DNA of 40,803 nucleotides from Calditrichota bacterium (GCA_013150955.1 JAADJD010000056.1:1-40803); one strand, 5' to 3'; shown: positions 7,819 to 16,274, numbered from the stretch's first letter. Made by a program: numbers and translations. Notes: generated from the letters alone by a model not told the origin.

Positions 7819-8037
7819 ATGAAGACGTTATGGATTACCATAATGCTGGTCGTGGGCTTGCTGGTATTTTCCTGCGGCGGCGGTGGCGAAGGCACCACGG
7901 AGGAAGCACAGCCCGCCACGCAGGAGGTTCAACAACAAGCCGGGGAGGAACATCCCACCGGTAGCATGGAAGAACACCCCACGGGAGACACCCTCCAGAG
8001 CGGCGAACAAAAAACCAGCAGTGAAGCAAAAAACTAA
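7819..8037 (+). CDS. Small Glu/Gln/His-rich lipoprotein
   Basis: 72 aa. The ATG at 7819 is chosen because AAAGGAGGAGG lies just upstream; a longer frame from 7786 would include that ribosome site. A lipoprotein signal peptide is clear: basic start MKT, hydrophobic core, lipobox VFSC with lipidated Cys at about residue 19, then a glycine run. The mature part is low-complexity and acidic, with two EEHPTG repeats whose histidines could bind metal. It probably forms a two-gene unit with the YHS lipoprotein 39 bp downstream and may be controlled by the divergent ArsR protein. No family is recognised. Confidence 0.75.
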   Translation: MKTLWITIMLVVGLLVFSCGGGGEGTTEEAQPATQEVQQQAGEEHPTGSMEEHPTGDTLQSGEQKTSSEAKN

Positions 8038-8076
8038 CAAATTGTTCAGAAACGTAAACACAGCAGGAGGATATCG

Positions 8077-8403
8077 ATGAAAATTTTGATGGGTATGTTG
8101 ACGATTTTACTGGCCATTAGCCTGACGTCTTGCGGTGGCGGTAACGAACAGGCCGAACAGGGTGAACATCAAATGATGCAGGAAGCCGCGCCTGCCAAAA
8201 TGGATATTTCCGTGGATATGCTGGCGACCAACATGGATCCCAATTGCGGCATGAAACTGACCACGGAATCCATTAAAGATACCGCGGTTTATGAAGGGAA
8301 ATTGTATGGATTCTGTTCGTCGGGTTGCAAGGAAAGCTTTAAGAAGGATCCCCAGGCAAAACTTTCGGCCATGGAACAGAAAATGAAGGAAACCCATCAG
8401 TAG
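8077..8403 (+). CDS. YHS-domain lipoprotein
   Basis: 108 aa. The signal peptide ends in the lipobox LTSC (Cys at about residue 19), then comes a flexible Glu/Gln-rich linker. From about residue 52 there is a YHS domain: DPNCGMKLT, then YEGKLYGFCSSGCKESFKKDP. The Cys of the first motif and the two of FCSSGC are the usual metal-binding set of this domain, found in copper transporters, metal-handling proteins and some hydroxylases. A role in binding heavy metal at the membrane surface is a reasonable inference. The ribosome site is AGGAGG. A strong terminator follows at 8434-8463. Confidence 0.88.
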   Translation: MKILMGMLTILLAISLTSCGGGNEQAEQGEHQMMQEAAPAKMDISVDMLATNMDPNCGMKLTTESIKDTAVYEGKLYGFCSSGCKESFKKDPQAKLSAMEQKMKETHQ

Positions 8404-8433
8404 CACCTGTTGGACGGGGGTGGCTTAATAGAT

Positions 8434-8463
8434 AAGTGGGGGGCGTTGCTCCCCACTTTTATT
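8434..8463 (+). terminator. Rho-independent terminator after the YHS lipoprotein gene
   Basis: An 8-bp stem AAGTGGGG / CCCCACTT (8434-8441 and 8451-8458) has a 9-nt loop and is followed by TTATTTTAT. It begins 31 bp after the stop codon. Confidence 0.88.
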
Positions 8464-8464
8464 T

Positions 8465-8822
8465 TATCCCGGATTTTGCATTTACCTACGAATTACCCGA
8501 ATTCATACGAACAAAAATAATCCCAAATTCAGCTTGAGACCGTGATTCACGTGAACAATCCCCGATTATACATGAGACCACAAATGACACGAATTCACAC
8601 AAACAAACCCAGATTATGCAATAGCCTACGAATGACACGAATGAACACCAACAAAAATAATAAAGTGCACTTGATTCTATCTGGATGAAAATGTTTTCCC
8701 GGATACATTCGCTATTTTATTGATTTTTTTCAAATTTATTCGCGTGATTCGTGGGTTAACGCTTTATTGGAGTTTATTTTGTGATCATTCGCGCCCTTCG
8801 TGGTCTAATGCACAATGTGGGA
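8465..8822. repeat. Compound dispersed repeat family A, copy 3 plus flanking half elements
   Basis: A complete copy at about 8606-8785 (left end AACCCAGATTATGCAATAGC) is flanked on its left by two partial left arms (8465-8605: CCTACGAATTACCCGAATTC, ACCACAAATGACACGAATTC) and on its right by a partial right arm (CGTGGTCTAATGCACAATG, ending about 8820). This looks like elements inserted into or next to older elements. No gene is seen in 8404-8890. Confidence 0.7.
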
Positions 8823-8890
8823 GAAGATGTCCGGGAGGCGGTCACCGTTTTCTGGCAACATCTGGAGCGGTTCCGTGTACGGACGGCTCC

Positions 8891-9433
8891 TCAGGTTCGG
8901 GACGGCAGGTCAGACTGATGAGACGGGGAGACTTTCCGCGAACGACTGACTGACTGGATAATCAATGCCAGTCCAATAATAATCAGGAACACCGGCCAGT
9001 AATCATCCACCACCCGCACCAGAACACGCGATGGGATCAGTCCCAGATACCGCAACAAGAAAAGCAATCCCATGATGATCACCAGGTTCCCAACAATCAG
9101 ATATTCCCAGTTACGCGCTTTAAAAAAGAATAGGAAGTAGAAACCGATGCCCAGAAAGAGGGTGATAACCGAGATGTTCAATCCCCGACTGATCTCGTAC
9201 AATCCCCACTCAGCCAGCAAAAAATATCCGCCCAGTAAGAACAGGAATGAGGACAGATACACGCCGCGGGGCGATTTAAGGAAAAGGGTTCGCCACAGTC
9301 CAGCAGCGCCCAGCATTAAAAATCCGTAACTGCGAATGAAGTACCAGTCAATCTCCTGATATTGCAACACCAACAGCAACAATCCCGCAAAAACCAGAAA
9401 AAATCCCAGTATTTTTTGATTGTGGGCTGGCAT
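8891..9433 (-). CDS. Multi-pass membrane protein, LiaI/LiaF-TM-like
   Basis: 180 aa. The start at 9433 is chosen for its ribosome site (AGGGGGA, 7 nt before ATG) and the 16-nt gap after the upstream stop; a longer frame would overlap that gene. It consists mainly of paired hydrophobic helices (ILGFFLVFAGLLLLVLQY, YLSSFLFLLGGYFLLAEWGL, VITLFLGIGFYFLFFF, YLIVGNLVIIMGLLFLL, YWPVFLIIIGLALIIQSV). The last, YWPxFLIIIGL, is the signature of the DUF5668/LiaI-LiaF transmembrane domain seen in envelope-stress proteins. It is the last gene of a run with the tandem PspC gene, consistent with an envelope-stress role. The cytoplasmic tail is short and basic. No catalytic motif is visible. Confidence 0.75.
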   Translation of the reverse strand: MPAHNQKILGFFLVFAGLLLLVLQYQEIDWYFIRSYGFLMLGAAGLWRTLFLKSPRGVYLSSFLFLLGGYFLLAEWGLYEISRGLNISVITLFLGIGFYFLFFFKARNWEYLIVGNLVIIMGLLFLLRYLGLIPSRVLVRVVDDYWPVFLIIIGLALIIQSVSRSRKVSPSHQSDLPSRT

Positions 9434-9449
9434 CGAGTTCCCCCTGCAT

Positions 9450-10103
9450 CTAAGCAGTTTGTTCGCCGGGTTCTTCGGGAAAAACAAAGATTAAAAGAAT
9501 GTAGACCAGAATTCCCAGGCCAATGGAGGCCACACTGGCCAGCACCCAGGCCAATCGCACCAGGGAGGCATCCACATTAAAATAACGGGCAATACCGCCG
9601 CAAACCCCCGCCAGCATGCGATCTTCCCGCGATCGGTAAATTTTTACCGTCGGTGTCTCACCAGTCTCGCCTTCTTCCGATTCCGGTGGTGTTTCCGCTT
9701 TACGCGGCTGCGAAAAGATCAAAAACAGCCCGATGCCAATGAGAAAAATCGCCCAGATGACCGACCAGGGAAATTGATGGAAATGAAAGGAATAGAAGAA
9801 GCCAAACTGGCGCAACAGCAACAACACCCCCAGCGTGATGAGGAGCAACGCCCAGAACATGGTTTGATTGCTCTTGCGTCTCACCGTGGCCGCCTGATGG
9901 GGATTTTCCGGCACAATAATAAGCGCGGCCAGATACAGGATGATGCCTGCCCCTCCCATAAAGGCCAGTACCACAAATAATAAACGAATTAAATTGCTAT
10001 CGATGTTAAAATATTCTCCTAACCCACCACAAACACCCGCCAGGAAACGATCTGTGCGGGAACGAAACAGCTTTTTGACTGTGTCTTTGCTTGGTTCGGT
10101 CAT
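9450..10103 (-). CDS. Tandem PspC-domain membrane protein
   Basis: 217 aa. It has two PspC domains: residues about 9-67 (LFRSRTDRFLAGVCGGLGEY, then FNIDSNLIRLLFVVLAF) and 155-213 (IYRSREDRMLAGVCGGIARY, then FNVDASLVRLAWVLASV). Between them lie two hydrophobic helices and YSFHFHQFPWSVIWAIFLIG, again LiaI-like. PspC domains are inner-membrane sensors or effectors of phage-shock or envelope-stress responses; two copies in one chain suggest an internal duplication. The ATG at 10103 is preferred to one 12 nt upstream because of AGGATGAGGC spacing. It follows greA by 60 nt. The domain call is firm, the signal sensed unknown. Confidence 0.9.
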   Translation of the reverse strand: MTEPSKDTVKKLFRSRTDRFLAGVCGGLGEYFNIDSNLIRLLFVVLAFMGGAGIILYLAALIIVPENPHQAATVRRKSNQTMFWALLLITLGVLLLLRQFGFFYSFHFHQFPWSVIWAIFLIGIGLFLIFSQPRKAETPPESEEGETGETPTVKIYRSREDRMLAGVCGGIARYFNVDASLVRLAWVLASVASIGLGILVYILLIFVFPEEPGEQTA

Positions 10104-10163
10104 GCTCTGCCTCATCCTTTTTTATTTGAAAACAAAACGGAATCTCCGGGTTGATGTTTCATA

Positions 10164-10643
10164 TTATATCGATAATTTGATTTCCAGAACCTCGTACCGC
10201 AGGGTACCTGCCGGTACCTGGATCTCCACCACATCCCCAACCTTTTTCCCCAGCAGTGCCTTACCCACCGGGGAGGTGGTGGAAATCTTTTTTTGCTTAA
10301 AATCCGATTCTTCTGGCGACACCAGGGTGTATTGCACCTCTTGATTGCGTACCAGATCCTTCAGCAAAACGGTGGTGTAGATGGAAACCTGATCGTCGCT
10401 AAGATCCTTCTTGTTAATAATCTTTGCCCGCCGCAGGGTTTCTTCCAGTTGTGCAATGCGGTTTTCCAGTAAAGCCATGGCCTCCTTTGCGGCGTGGTAC
10501 TCCGCATTTTCCCGCAAATCGCCAAAATCCCGTGCCTCGGAAATCTTCTGGGCGATCTCGGGACGCTTGACCGATTTTAACTCCTCCAACTCCTTCTTCA
10601 ACTTATCATATCCTTCCTGAGAAAGATAGATAAATCCGCCCAT
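10164..10643 (-). CDS. greA: Transcription elongation factor GreA
   Basis: 159 aa, the normal length for GreA. The N-terminal coiled coil (residues about 5-77) carries the conserved tip EARDFGDLRENAEYHAAKEA, whose acidic residues coordinate the second Mg2+ in the RNA polymerase active site and stimulate cleavage of backtracked RNA. The C-terminal FKBP-like domain includes SPVGKALLGKKVGDVVEIQVPAG in two adjoining parts. The start is set by GAGGAGG six nt before ATG. The gene begins 9 nt after the stop of rel, so the two are cotranscribed. Confidence 0.97.
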   Translation of the reverse strand: MGGFIYLSQEGYDKLKKELEELKSVKRPEIAQKISEARDFGDLRENAEYHAAKEAMALLENRIAQLEETLRRAKIINKKDLSDDQVSIYTTVLLKDLVRNQEVQYTLVSPEESDFKQKKISTTSPVGKALLGKKVGDVVEIQVPAGTLRYEVLEIKLSI

Positions 10644-10652
10644 ATATCCTCC

Positions 10653-12878
10653 TCAATTAAGTTTTTTTCGACTTCTTACAGCGGCTTCGATGCGTTCGAC
10701 GCTGAGGACACCTTTGATCTTATTAATCGAATTGATGACCCGCGTTAAATGGGGTAAATTCTTGACTTCGATAATCAATTTGCCTTTCACCAGCTTGTCC
10801 TTGACCCGCAAATCCACATGCAGAATATTGGTATTATGATTGGCGATGGCCTGGGTAATATCCCGCAACAGATTCTTGCGTTCTTCCCCTAAAATGGCCA
10901 GCTGCACGCGGAATTCTTCCTCAGCCTCCACCGTCCAGTTCACCTGAATCGTGCGGTCTTTTTTATCCACCAGCCGCTGCATGTTGGGACAATTCACCCG
11001 GTGAATGGTAACCCCTTTTCCGCGAGTGATGTAGCCAATAATGTCGTCTCCCGGAACCGGTTGACAGCACTTGCCGATGTGCACCACAATGTTGTCGATA
11101 CCTTCCACCTGAATGGCCGAATGTTTCCGATTTCGCCGAAGAATTCGCGAAAGAATGGACGCCTTTTCTTCTTTTGGCTGATCCTCGGAAACCACGCTCA
11201 ACAGTTTCTCGATGGACACCTCGCCGCGACCCACGGCGGCTTTCAGATTGGTGGGATCTTCAAAGTTAAGTTTCTTGGCAATTTCTTTAAATTTTTCTTC
11301 CGTCAACTTGATGCGAAATCGCTTGAAATACTTGGTAATGATTTCCTCACCCAGCTTCACGCTGTGCTCAAACTGAACCTCCCGCAAATATTTTCGAATG
11401 TGATGCCGGGCTTTACTGGTTTTCACAAACGTCAGCCAATCCTGGTGCGGATGCTGGTTCACGCTGGTGATAATCTCCACCAGATCCCCGGAATGCAACT
11501 GATATTTGAGGGGGACAATACGCCCGTTTACCTTGGCACCAATACAATGCATGCCAATGTTGGTATGCACCGCAAAAGCAAAATCCACCGGCGTTGCCCC
11601 CTGCGGCAACCGAATGACGTCCCCCTTGGGGGTAAACACAAACACTTCGTCCTGGTAAAGGTCGATTTTCAGGGACTCTAAAAACTCCTGCGCATCCTGC
11701 ATTTCGTTATCGCTGTACTGTTCCAGCAACTGACGCACCCAGGTCAATCGGGAATCGATATCGTCCTTTTTACGGTCAGGCGTCCCCTCTTTATACCGCC
11801 AGTGAGCCGCAATTCCCATCTCCGCAATCCGGTGCATCTCCCAGGTGCGAATCTGGATTTCCACCATGTGACCGGTCTTGTCCACCACCGTGGTGTGCAG
11901 ACTCTGATACCCATTAAACTTGGGGCGGGAAATGTAGTCCTTAAACCGCTCAAACACAGGGGTATACAGATTGTGCACCAGTCCCAGTACGTAATAACAT
12001 TCTTCAATTTTTTCCACAATAATGCGAATGGCAAAGAGGTCGTAAATTTCTTCCAGCGGTTTATTGCGCAACTTCATCTTCCGGTAAATGGAGTACAGGT
12101 GTTTGGGGCGACCGGTAACCTCTGCTTTAATCTTGTGTGCTTCCAGCTCCTTCTTAATGGGTTCGATCACCGCCTGAATATAGGCCTCGCGTTCTTCTTT
12201 CTTTTGATTCAATCGCCGAACCAGTTCCACATACTGCTTATTTTCCAGATACTTAAAGGCCAGATCTTCCAGCTCACTCATCACCTGATGCATACCAAAC
12301 CGGTGCGCCAGGGGAGCATACACATCGCGGGTTTCCAGGGCAATGCGCAAGCGGTTCTTTGCCGGCAAATGTTGCAGGGTTCGCATGTTGTGCAACCGGT
12401 CGGCAAATTTGATGATGATGACCCGGACATCTCTGGCCATGGACAACAGCATTTTGCGGAACGTTTCCGCCTGACGCATCTCGTAACTCAAGTTCTTCCT
12501 CCCACTCAAAACCGTTATTTTGGTCACCCCATCCACCAGCTGGGTCACCTGCTTGCCGAATTCCTCTTCAATATCCTCCAGCGTAAAGCCGGTATCTTCC
12601 ACCACATCGTGCAGCAGCCCAGCGGCAATGGTGGTGCTGTCCATGCGCATGTCGGCCAGGATGTCCGCCACGTTCAAACAATGTTCAAAATACGGTTCAC
12701 CGGAAAACCGATACTGATCCTTATGTGCCCAGAGACCAAACTCGTAGGCGCGGGTTAACAGCCCTTTATTGCAATTGGGGTTATATGAACAAATCTTCTC
12801 CAGCAGCTGTTGAAAAAATGGATCAAATTGTTCCCGTAATTTTACGTACTTTTCTTCTTTGACATCGATCGATAACAT
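10653..12878 (-). CDS. rel: Bifunctional (p)ppGpp synthetase/hydrolase Rel/SpoT
   Basis: 741 aa, full length for the long RelA/SpoT family. The N-terminal HD hydrolase domain is intact (His52, His66 in YFEHCLNVADIL, and His90-Asp91 in GLLHDVVEDT, the Mn-binding set). The synthetase domain follows at about 240-360 (GRPKHLYSIYRKM, IYDLFAIRIIV, FNGYQSLHTTV). The TGS domain is near 415-475 (VFVFTPKGDVIRLPQGATPV), then a conserved-cysteine segment (KCCQPVPGDDIIGYITRGKG) and a C-terminal ACT domain. Both activities should therefore be present, so the protein makes and removes the stringent-response alarmone. It heads the operon with greA, the PspC protein and the LiaF-like protein. It has no clear strong ribosome site. 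Confidence 0.97.
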   Translation of the reverse strand: MLSIDVKEEKYVKLREQFDPFFQQLLEKICSYNPNCNKGLLTRAYEFGLWAHKDQYRFSGEPYFEHCLNVADILADMRMDSTTIAAGLLHDVVEDTGFTLEDIEEEFGKQVTQLVDGVTKITVLSGRKNLSYEMRQAETFRKMLLSMARDVRVIIIKFADRLHNMRTLQHLPAKNRLRIALETRDVYAPLAHRFGMHQVMSELEDLAFKYLENKQYVELVRRLNQKKEEREAYIQAVIEPIKKELEAHKIKAEVTGRPKHLYSIYRKMKLRNKPLEEIYDLFAIRIIVEKIEECYYVLGLVHNLYTPVFERFKDYISRPKFNGYQSLHTTVVDKTGHMVEIQIRTWEMHRIAEMGIAAHWRYKEGTPDRKKDDIDSRLTWVRQLLEQYSDNEMQDAQEFLESLKIDLYQDEVFVFTPKGDVIRLPQGATPVDFAFAVHTNIGMHCIGAKVNGRIVPLKYQLHSGDLVEIITSVNQHPHQDWLTFVKTSKARHHIRKYLREVQFEHSVKLGEEIITKYFKRFRIKLTEEKFKEIAKKLNFEDPTNLKAAVGRGEVSIEKLLSVVSEDQPKEEKASILSRILRRNRKHSAIQVEGIDNIVVHIGKCCQPVPGDDIIGYITRGKGVTIHRVNCPNMQRLVDKKDRTIQVNWTVEAEEEFRVQLAILGEERKNLLRDITQAIANHNTNILHVDLRVKDKLVKGKLIIEVKNLPHLTRVINSINKIKGVLSVERIEAAVRSRKKLN

Positions 12879-12942
12879 ACAATAAAACGCTCACTTTCTC
12901 TACTCAAATGATTCCACTATTATATAAAAAGAACCGGCGAAA

Positions 12943-13197
12943 TCAATTAGAATTGTTTTTTAGTAATCCCCGTTCGCGCAATACGCGCAGCATTCGGGGT
13001 TTATAGATGAGATCAAAGACTTCGCCTTTGCCGGGGAACAGGGATTCGGCAAACTTTCGGGCGGCCTGAATGTGCATGAGTCCCTGGGATAGCGTGAGAT
13101 CCTGATCCTGATACAGCAATTGAATGGTAAAATCGACCATCAACCGTAGCCGCCGTAACTTGCGGTTTTCTTCCAGCAATTCGGGTGTCCATTGCAT
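12943..13197 (-). CDS. Small conserved-looking protein of unknown function
   Basis: 84 aa, charged and helical, no signal peptide. I do not recognise the family. Features are an N-terminal helix rich in Arg (ENRKLRRLRLMVDFTIQLLY), a middle LTLSQGLMHIQAARKFAESL and a basic C-terminal segment (YKPRMLRVLRERGLL). It lies 64 bp upstream of rel on the same strand with a promoter-like pair of its own just before it, so it may be the first gene of the rel run. Codon use and reading direction match its neighbours, which supports it as real. Confidence 0.6.
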   Translation of the reverse strand: MQWTPELLEENRKLRRLRLMVDFTIQLLYQDQDLTLSQGLMHIQAARKFAESLFPGKGEVFDLIYKPRMLRVLRERGLLKNNSN

Positions 13198-13221
13198 GCT
13201 GTCATCCTCTCAATATTTTTC

Positions 13222-13250
13222 AAACTAAAGATTCTTTTTGACTATATCAA
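13222..13250 (-). promoter_or_regulatory. Promoter-like pair before the small unknown gene
   Basis: On the minus strand TTGATA (13245-13250) and TAGTTT (13222-13227) are separated by 17 bp, with the gene start 25 bp farther on. The -10 match is only moderate. Confidence 0.35.
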
Positions 13251-13352
13251 GTTTTAAATGGGCCGATTTTAACGCCTGCACCCGACCCTTTTATAACTCC
13301 ACATATCCGTTATCGTTTCAAAAGCTGCAAACATTGAGAATGGATTTGCCCC

Positions 13353-13469
13353 ATGCGGGAATTTTTAAAATTCATCTTACAATCTCGTGAAAAGTTCGCT
13401 AAAATTCAGCCCGGCGATCTGATGTTCAAGATTGCATGGCCTGGTGACGGGCAACAGCGATGGCAATAA
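13353..13469 (+). CDS. Possible 38-residue peptide upstream of the aminopeptidase
   Basis: A short frame from ATG at 13353 encodes a basic amphipathic N-half (MREFLKFILQSREKF) and ends with GDGQQRWQ, 33 bp before the aminopeptidase start. The upstream GGAT is a poor ribosome site. It could be an unannotated small gene or chance; the rest of 13198-13502 shows nothing else. Confidence 0.2.
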   Translation: MREFLKFILQSREKFAKIQPGDLMFKIAWPGDGQQRWQ

Positions 13470-13502
13470 AACAGGTGATGAATAATAAAGGAGTAACCGC
13501 CT

Positions 13503-14459
13503 ATGGATGCCCTTCATGAAGCGGCACTGGTAGCCGCACGGGATTGCATGGGAATTCAAAACCATGAGACGGTGCTGATTGTTACCGACACGCCCACGCG
13601 CAAGATTGGTCAGGCGCTGTTTGACGTCTGCACCGACTTGTGTCAGGAAGTGTTTATGCTGGAAATGATCCCCCGCCAGACCAACGGAGAGGAACCCCCG
13701 GAACCCGTGGCCGAAATGATGAAGATGGTGGATGTGGTCATCGCCCCCACGCGCATGTCCATTACCCATACCAATGCCCGCCGCAACGCCTGTAAAGCGG
13801 GAACACGCGTGGGTACCATGCCCGGCATTACCGAAGAAGTCATGATCCGCACCATGCGGGCGGATTACCATCGGGTTGCGCGATTGACCTACCAGGTGCG
13901 GGATATTCTGAACAAAGGCAAGATTGCCCACCTGACCAGCCCGAAAGGCACGGACATTGTGATTCCGATTGAAGGCATTTCCGCCATTGCCTCCACCGGA
14001 CTGATTCTGGAGCGGGGAACGTTTGGCAACCTGCCATCTGGTGAGGCCTATCTCATGCCGGAGGAAGGCAAGGCAGAAGGTGTTTTTGTGGTGGATGGCT
14101 CCATGGCAGGCATTGGCCTGATCCACGATCAGCCGATCCGTATTACGGTGGAAAAGGGCAAGGCGGTGAAAATTGAAGGCGGCACCGAAGCCCGTCAGCT
14201 GGAAGCAAAAATTAATGAGATTGGCGATCTGGCGCGGAATCTGGCCGAGCTGGGCGTGGGCACCAATTACATGGCAAAAATAACCGGGAAAATTCTGGAA
14301 GACGAAAAAGTGCTGGGCACCGTCCATCTGGCCCTGGGTAACAATGTGTCCATGGGAGGTACGGTCAACGTACCCTTTCACGTAGATGGGGTCATTCAGT
14401 CTCCCACCCTCAAAATCGACGATCAGGTGCTGCTGGAAAATGGCAAGCTGATGGTGTAA
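13503..14459 (+). CDS. M29-type (thermophilic) metallo-aminopeptidase
   Basis: 318 aa. Expected reaction: removal of N-terminal residues from peptides with a two-metal centre. The C-terminal half carries the M29 family hallmarks: GTFGNLPSGEAYLMPEEG (first metal-ligand Glu and following acidic pair), LAELGVGTN, VLGTVHLALGNN (His) and VPFHVDGVI (His and Asp ligands). The N-terminal half is shorter than in classical AmpS/PepS enzymes (about 400 aa) and resembles the shorter leucyl-aminopeptidase subgroup. Cytoplasmic, no signal peptide. AAGGAGT lies 8 nt before ATG. It stands alone between a divergent neighbour and a family B block. Substrate preference cannot be read from sequence. Confidence 0.85.
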   Translation: MDALHEAALVAARDCMGIQNHETVLIVTDTPTRKIGQALFDVCTDLCQEVFMLEMIPRQTNGEEPPEPVAEMMKMVDVVIAPTRMSITHTNARRNACKAGTRVGTMPGITEEVMIRTMRADYHRVARLTYQVRDILNKGKIAHLTSPKGTDIVIPIEGISAIASTGLILERGTFGNLPSGEAYLMPEEGKAEGVFVVDGSMAGIGLIHDQPIRITVEKGKAVKIEGGTEARQLEAKINEIGDLARNLAELGVGTNYMAKITGKILEDEKVLGTVHLALGNNVSMGGTVNVPFHVDGVIQSPTLKIDDQVLLENGKLMV

Positions 14460-14480
14460 GGTTCAAGGCATTAAATAGTC

Positions 14481-14998
14481 CGCGGGCGTGAATCCCGTGC
14501 ATATCAATTGTAGCCCGACTCTCCAGAGTCGGTAGCATCCGCCCGCCAGGGCGAAGGCTTGTTCGGTTTCATTGATCATAGTCAGGGTAGCCGCAGGCTT
14601 TCACCTGCGGTTTCCAGATAGGCCGGCCTTTGCGCGGGCGTAAAGCCTACCACTGCCTACTGCCAACTGCTAACTGAAAATTGGGTATAATGCCCGTGCC
14701 TACCGTTGCCTACTGCCAACTGAAAATTGGGCATAAATCCCGCGGCCACATTTGTAACCCGACTCTCCAGAGTCGGTAGCATCCGCCCGCCAGGGCGGAG
14801 GCTTGTTCGGTTGCATTGATCATGGCCAGGGTAGCCGCAGGCTTTAACATGCGGTTTCCAAATGGGGCCGGCCTTTGTGCGGGCGTAAAGTCTACCACTG
14901 CCTACTGCCAACTGCTAACTGAAAATTGGGTATAATGCCCGCGCCTACCGTTGCCAACTGCTAACTGTAAACTGGAAATTGGGCATAAAGCCGGCAGC
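14481..14998. repeat. Dispersed repeat family B, second block
   Basis: Two tandem units share GTAGCCCGACTCTCCAGAGT, CGCCCGCCAGGGCG, GTAGCCGCAGGCTTT and CTACCACTGCCTACTGCCAA. The orientation is opposite to the block at 1018-1470. The remainder up to 15168 shows no gene; it contains a C-rich run near 15137 and two copies of AACCGGG. Confidence 0.8.
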
Positions 14999-15168
14999 GA
15001 GTGGAATTAATCTAAATTCAATGCGCGGATTGGCTGAGGCAAATTCTGGCTTTTAACCTTTCGTTTCAATAACCGGGATTTGTTTAAAAAATTTTAACCG
15101 GGGCTCTTTTCCAGCACTTTTCAGGGGATGCATTCGCCCCCCCCGCTTCTACCAATCACCGGATATCC

Positions 15169-15849
15169 TCAGGAGCGAAAGCGGAGCTGGGCCAGTAGCA
15201 TTTCTGCCTTACTCTTATAAGGAGAGTCTTCATACTTTTCCATCAGGTGATCCAGCACCTTGCGCGCTTTCTCCAGCTCTCCCGCATCCATATAAGCCAT
15301 TGCGGCGCTGTACAGGTAGCCTGGTGCTTCGGGAAATTCAGGATTGACCTTGGCAGCCCGTTCATAATAGCGAGCCGCTTCGGCATAATTTTTTTCCAGA
15401 ATCAGGCAATCGGCATATCCCGCCAGGGCAGCCTGAGTGAGAAATTTATCGTCCGCGTAATTATCAATGTATCGCTTGAAATAGGTTTTGGCCTTCAGGG
15501 TATCGTTTTTCTGCCAGTAGAGCTTACCCAGTAAAAAGGTGGCGTAACCTGCAGACGGGGTACCTTCGTAACGGTCACTCAAATCGTTCAACTTGGCGAT
15601 GGCCGCATTCTCATCCCCCTGCCCCAGCGCAACCTGCGCCTCGCTTAAAAGAACGGAGGCTTCTTCCTGCGCCTTCTTTTTTGACTGGGAATAGAAAGAG
15701 GCCAGTAAAAAAATTACCAGAACCCCCAGAATGCCATATAGAATGGTTCGGGAGTGCTCCTCCAGTACCTCGCGGGCACGCAACACCGCCAGAACGAATT
15801 TGTCCTCCTTCAGCTCCTTTTTAGAAAGCTTCTTTTTGGGATTCAGCAT
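15169..15849 (-). CDS. Membrane-anchored TPR protein (YfgM-like)
   Basis: 226 aa. A basic cytoplasmic N-terminus (KKKLSKKELKEDKF) is followed by one membrane helix (TILYGILGVLVIFLLASFY, about residues 35-53), leaving a periplasmic domain. That domain is built of TPR-like helical pairs (AGYATFLLGKLYWQKNDTLK, ALAGYADCLILEKNYAEAAR, YLYSAAMAYMDAGELEKARK). The layout matches the YfgM/BepA-partner type of tetratricopeptide protein, which acts with the Sec translocon and periplasmic chaperones. That role is known for the enterobacterial protein and only inferred here. The ribosome site is AGGAGGA. The gene is followed by family B repeats. Confidence 0.8.
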   Translation of the reverse strand: MLNPKKKLSKKELKEDKFVLAVLRAREVLEEHSRTILYGILGVLVIFLLASFYSQSKKKAQEEASVLLSEAQVALGQGDENAAIAKLNDLSDRYEGTPSAGYATFLLGKLYWQKNDTLKAKTYFKRYIDNYADDKFLTQAALAGYADCLILEKNYAEAARYYERAAKVNPEFPEAPGYLYSAAMAYMDAGELEKARKVLDHLMEKYEDSPYKSKAEMLLAQLRFRS

Positions 15850-16144
15850 GGATGTCCGTCTCCTCCTGTCACCTGATATTTGTCATTCAAAATGCGCCTG
15901 AATTTATCGTAATTGAGGGGTTAAAGCAAGCGCCAATCAAAAAAGGAATCTCACAAACGGTTCCCAAAACCACGATTCGGAAACGCTGCAGTTGTGAGCC
16001 ACATTTCTTACTCCAATCCGGCTCACCCACAAAACAAAAGCCGACCACCCAATGCCCACCTTCAGAATGTCCATCCATTTTCCGGGAAAGGTTTGAAAGA
16101 AAAATAGGGAGAATGCATCGACATGTTGCGAAAATATTGCGACG
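15850..16144. other. Intergenic stretch without a supported gene
   Basis: Between the TPR gene and the tRNA terminator I find only short overlapping frames on both strands with no ribosome site or family resemblance. The part next to 15849 must hold the TPR gene's promoter. Confidence 0.5.
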
Positions 16145-16181
16145 TCCAAAAACAAAATAGGGTTCCCCACTCCGGAACCCC
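16145..16181 (-). terminator. Rho-independent terminator after tRNA-Arg
   Basis: Read on the minus strand, GGGTTCC and GGAACCC (16174-16180 and 16160-16166) pair with a 7-nt loop. They are followed by a T-rich tail TATTTTGTTTTT. Confidence 0.8.
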
Positions 16182-16200
16182 TTTTAAGCCCTATATTTTG

Positions 16201-16274
16201 TGCCCCCTGGGTGACTCGAACACCCGACCCTCGGATTAGGAATCCGATGCTCTATCCTCCTGAGCTAAGGGGGC
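16201..16274 (-). tRNA. tRNA-Arg, anticodon CCT
   Basis: The cloverleaf is complete on the minus strand. The acceptor stem GCCCCCT/AGGGGGC has discriminator A. The D arm is GCTC/GAGC. The anticodon stem TCGGA/TCCGA carries loop TTCCTAA (anticodon CCT, reading AGG). The T arm GGGTG/CACCC has loop TTCGAGT. The 3' CCA is not encoded (CAA follows A). A terminator follows directly. Confidence 0.97.

Noticed and set aside
11802-12758. A 318-codon plus-strand frame opposite rel
   Set aside because: It is His/Asn-rich shadow text of the conserved rel gene.
13377-14381. A 334-codon minus-strand frame opposite the aminopeptidase
   Set aside because: It is the antisense shadow of a gene with clear family motifs and a good ribosome site.
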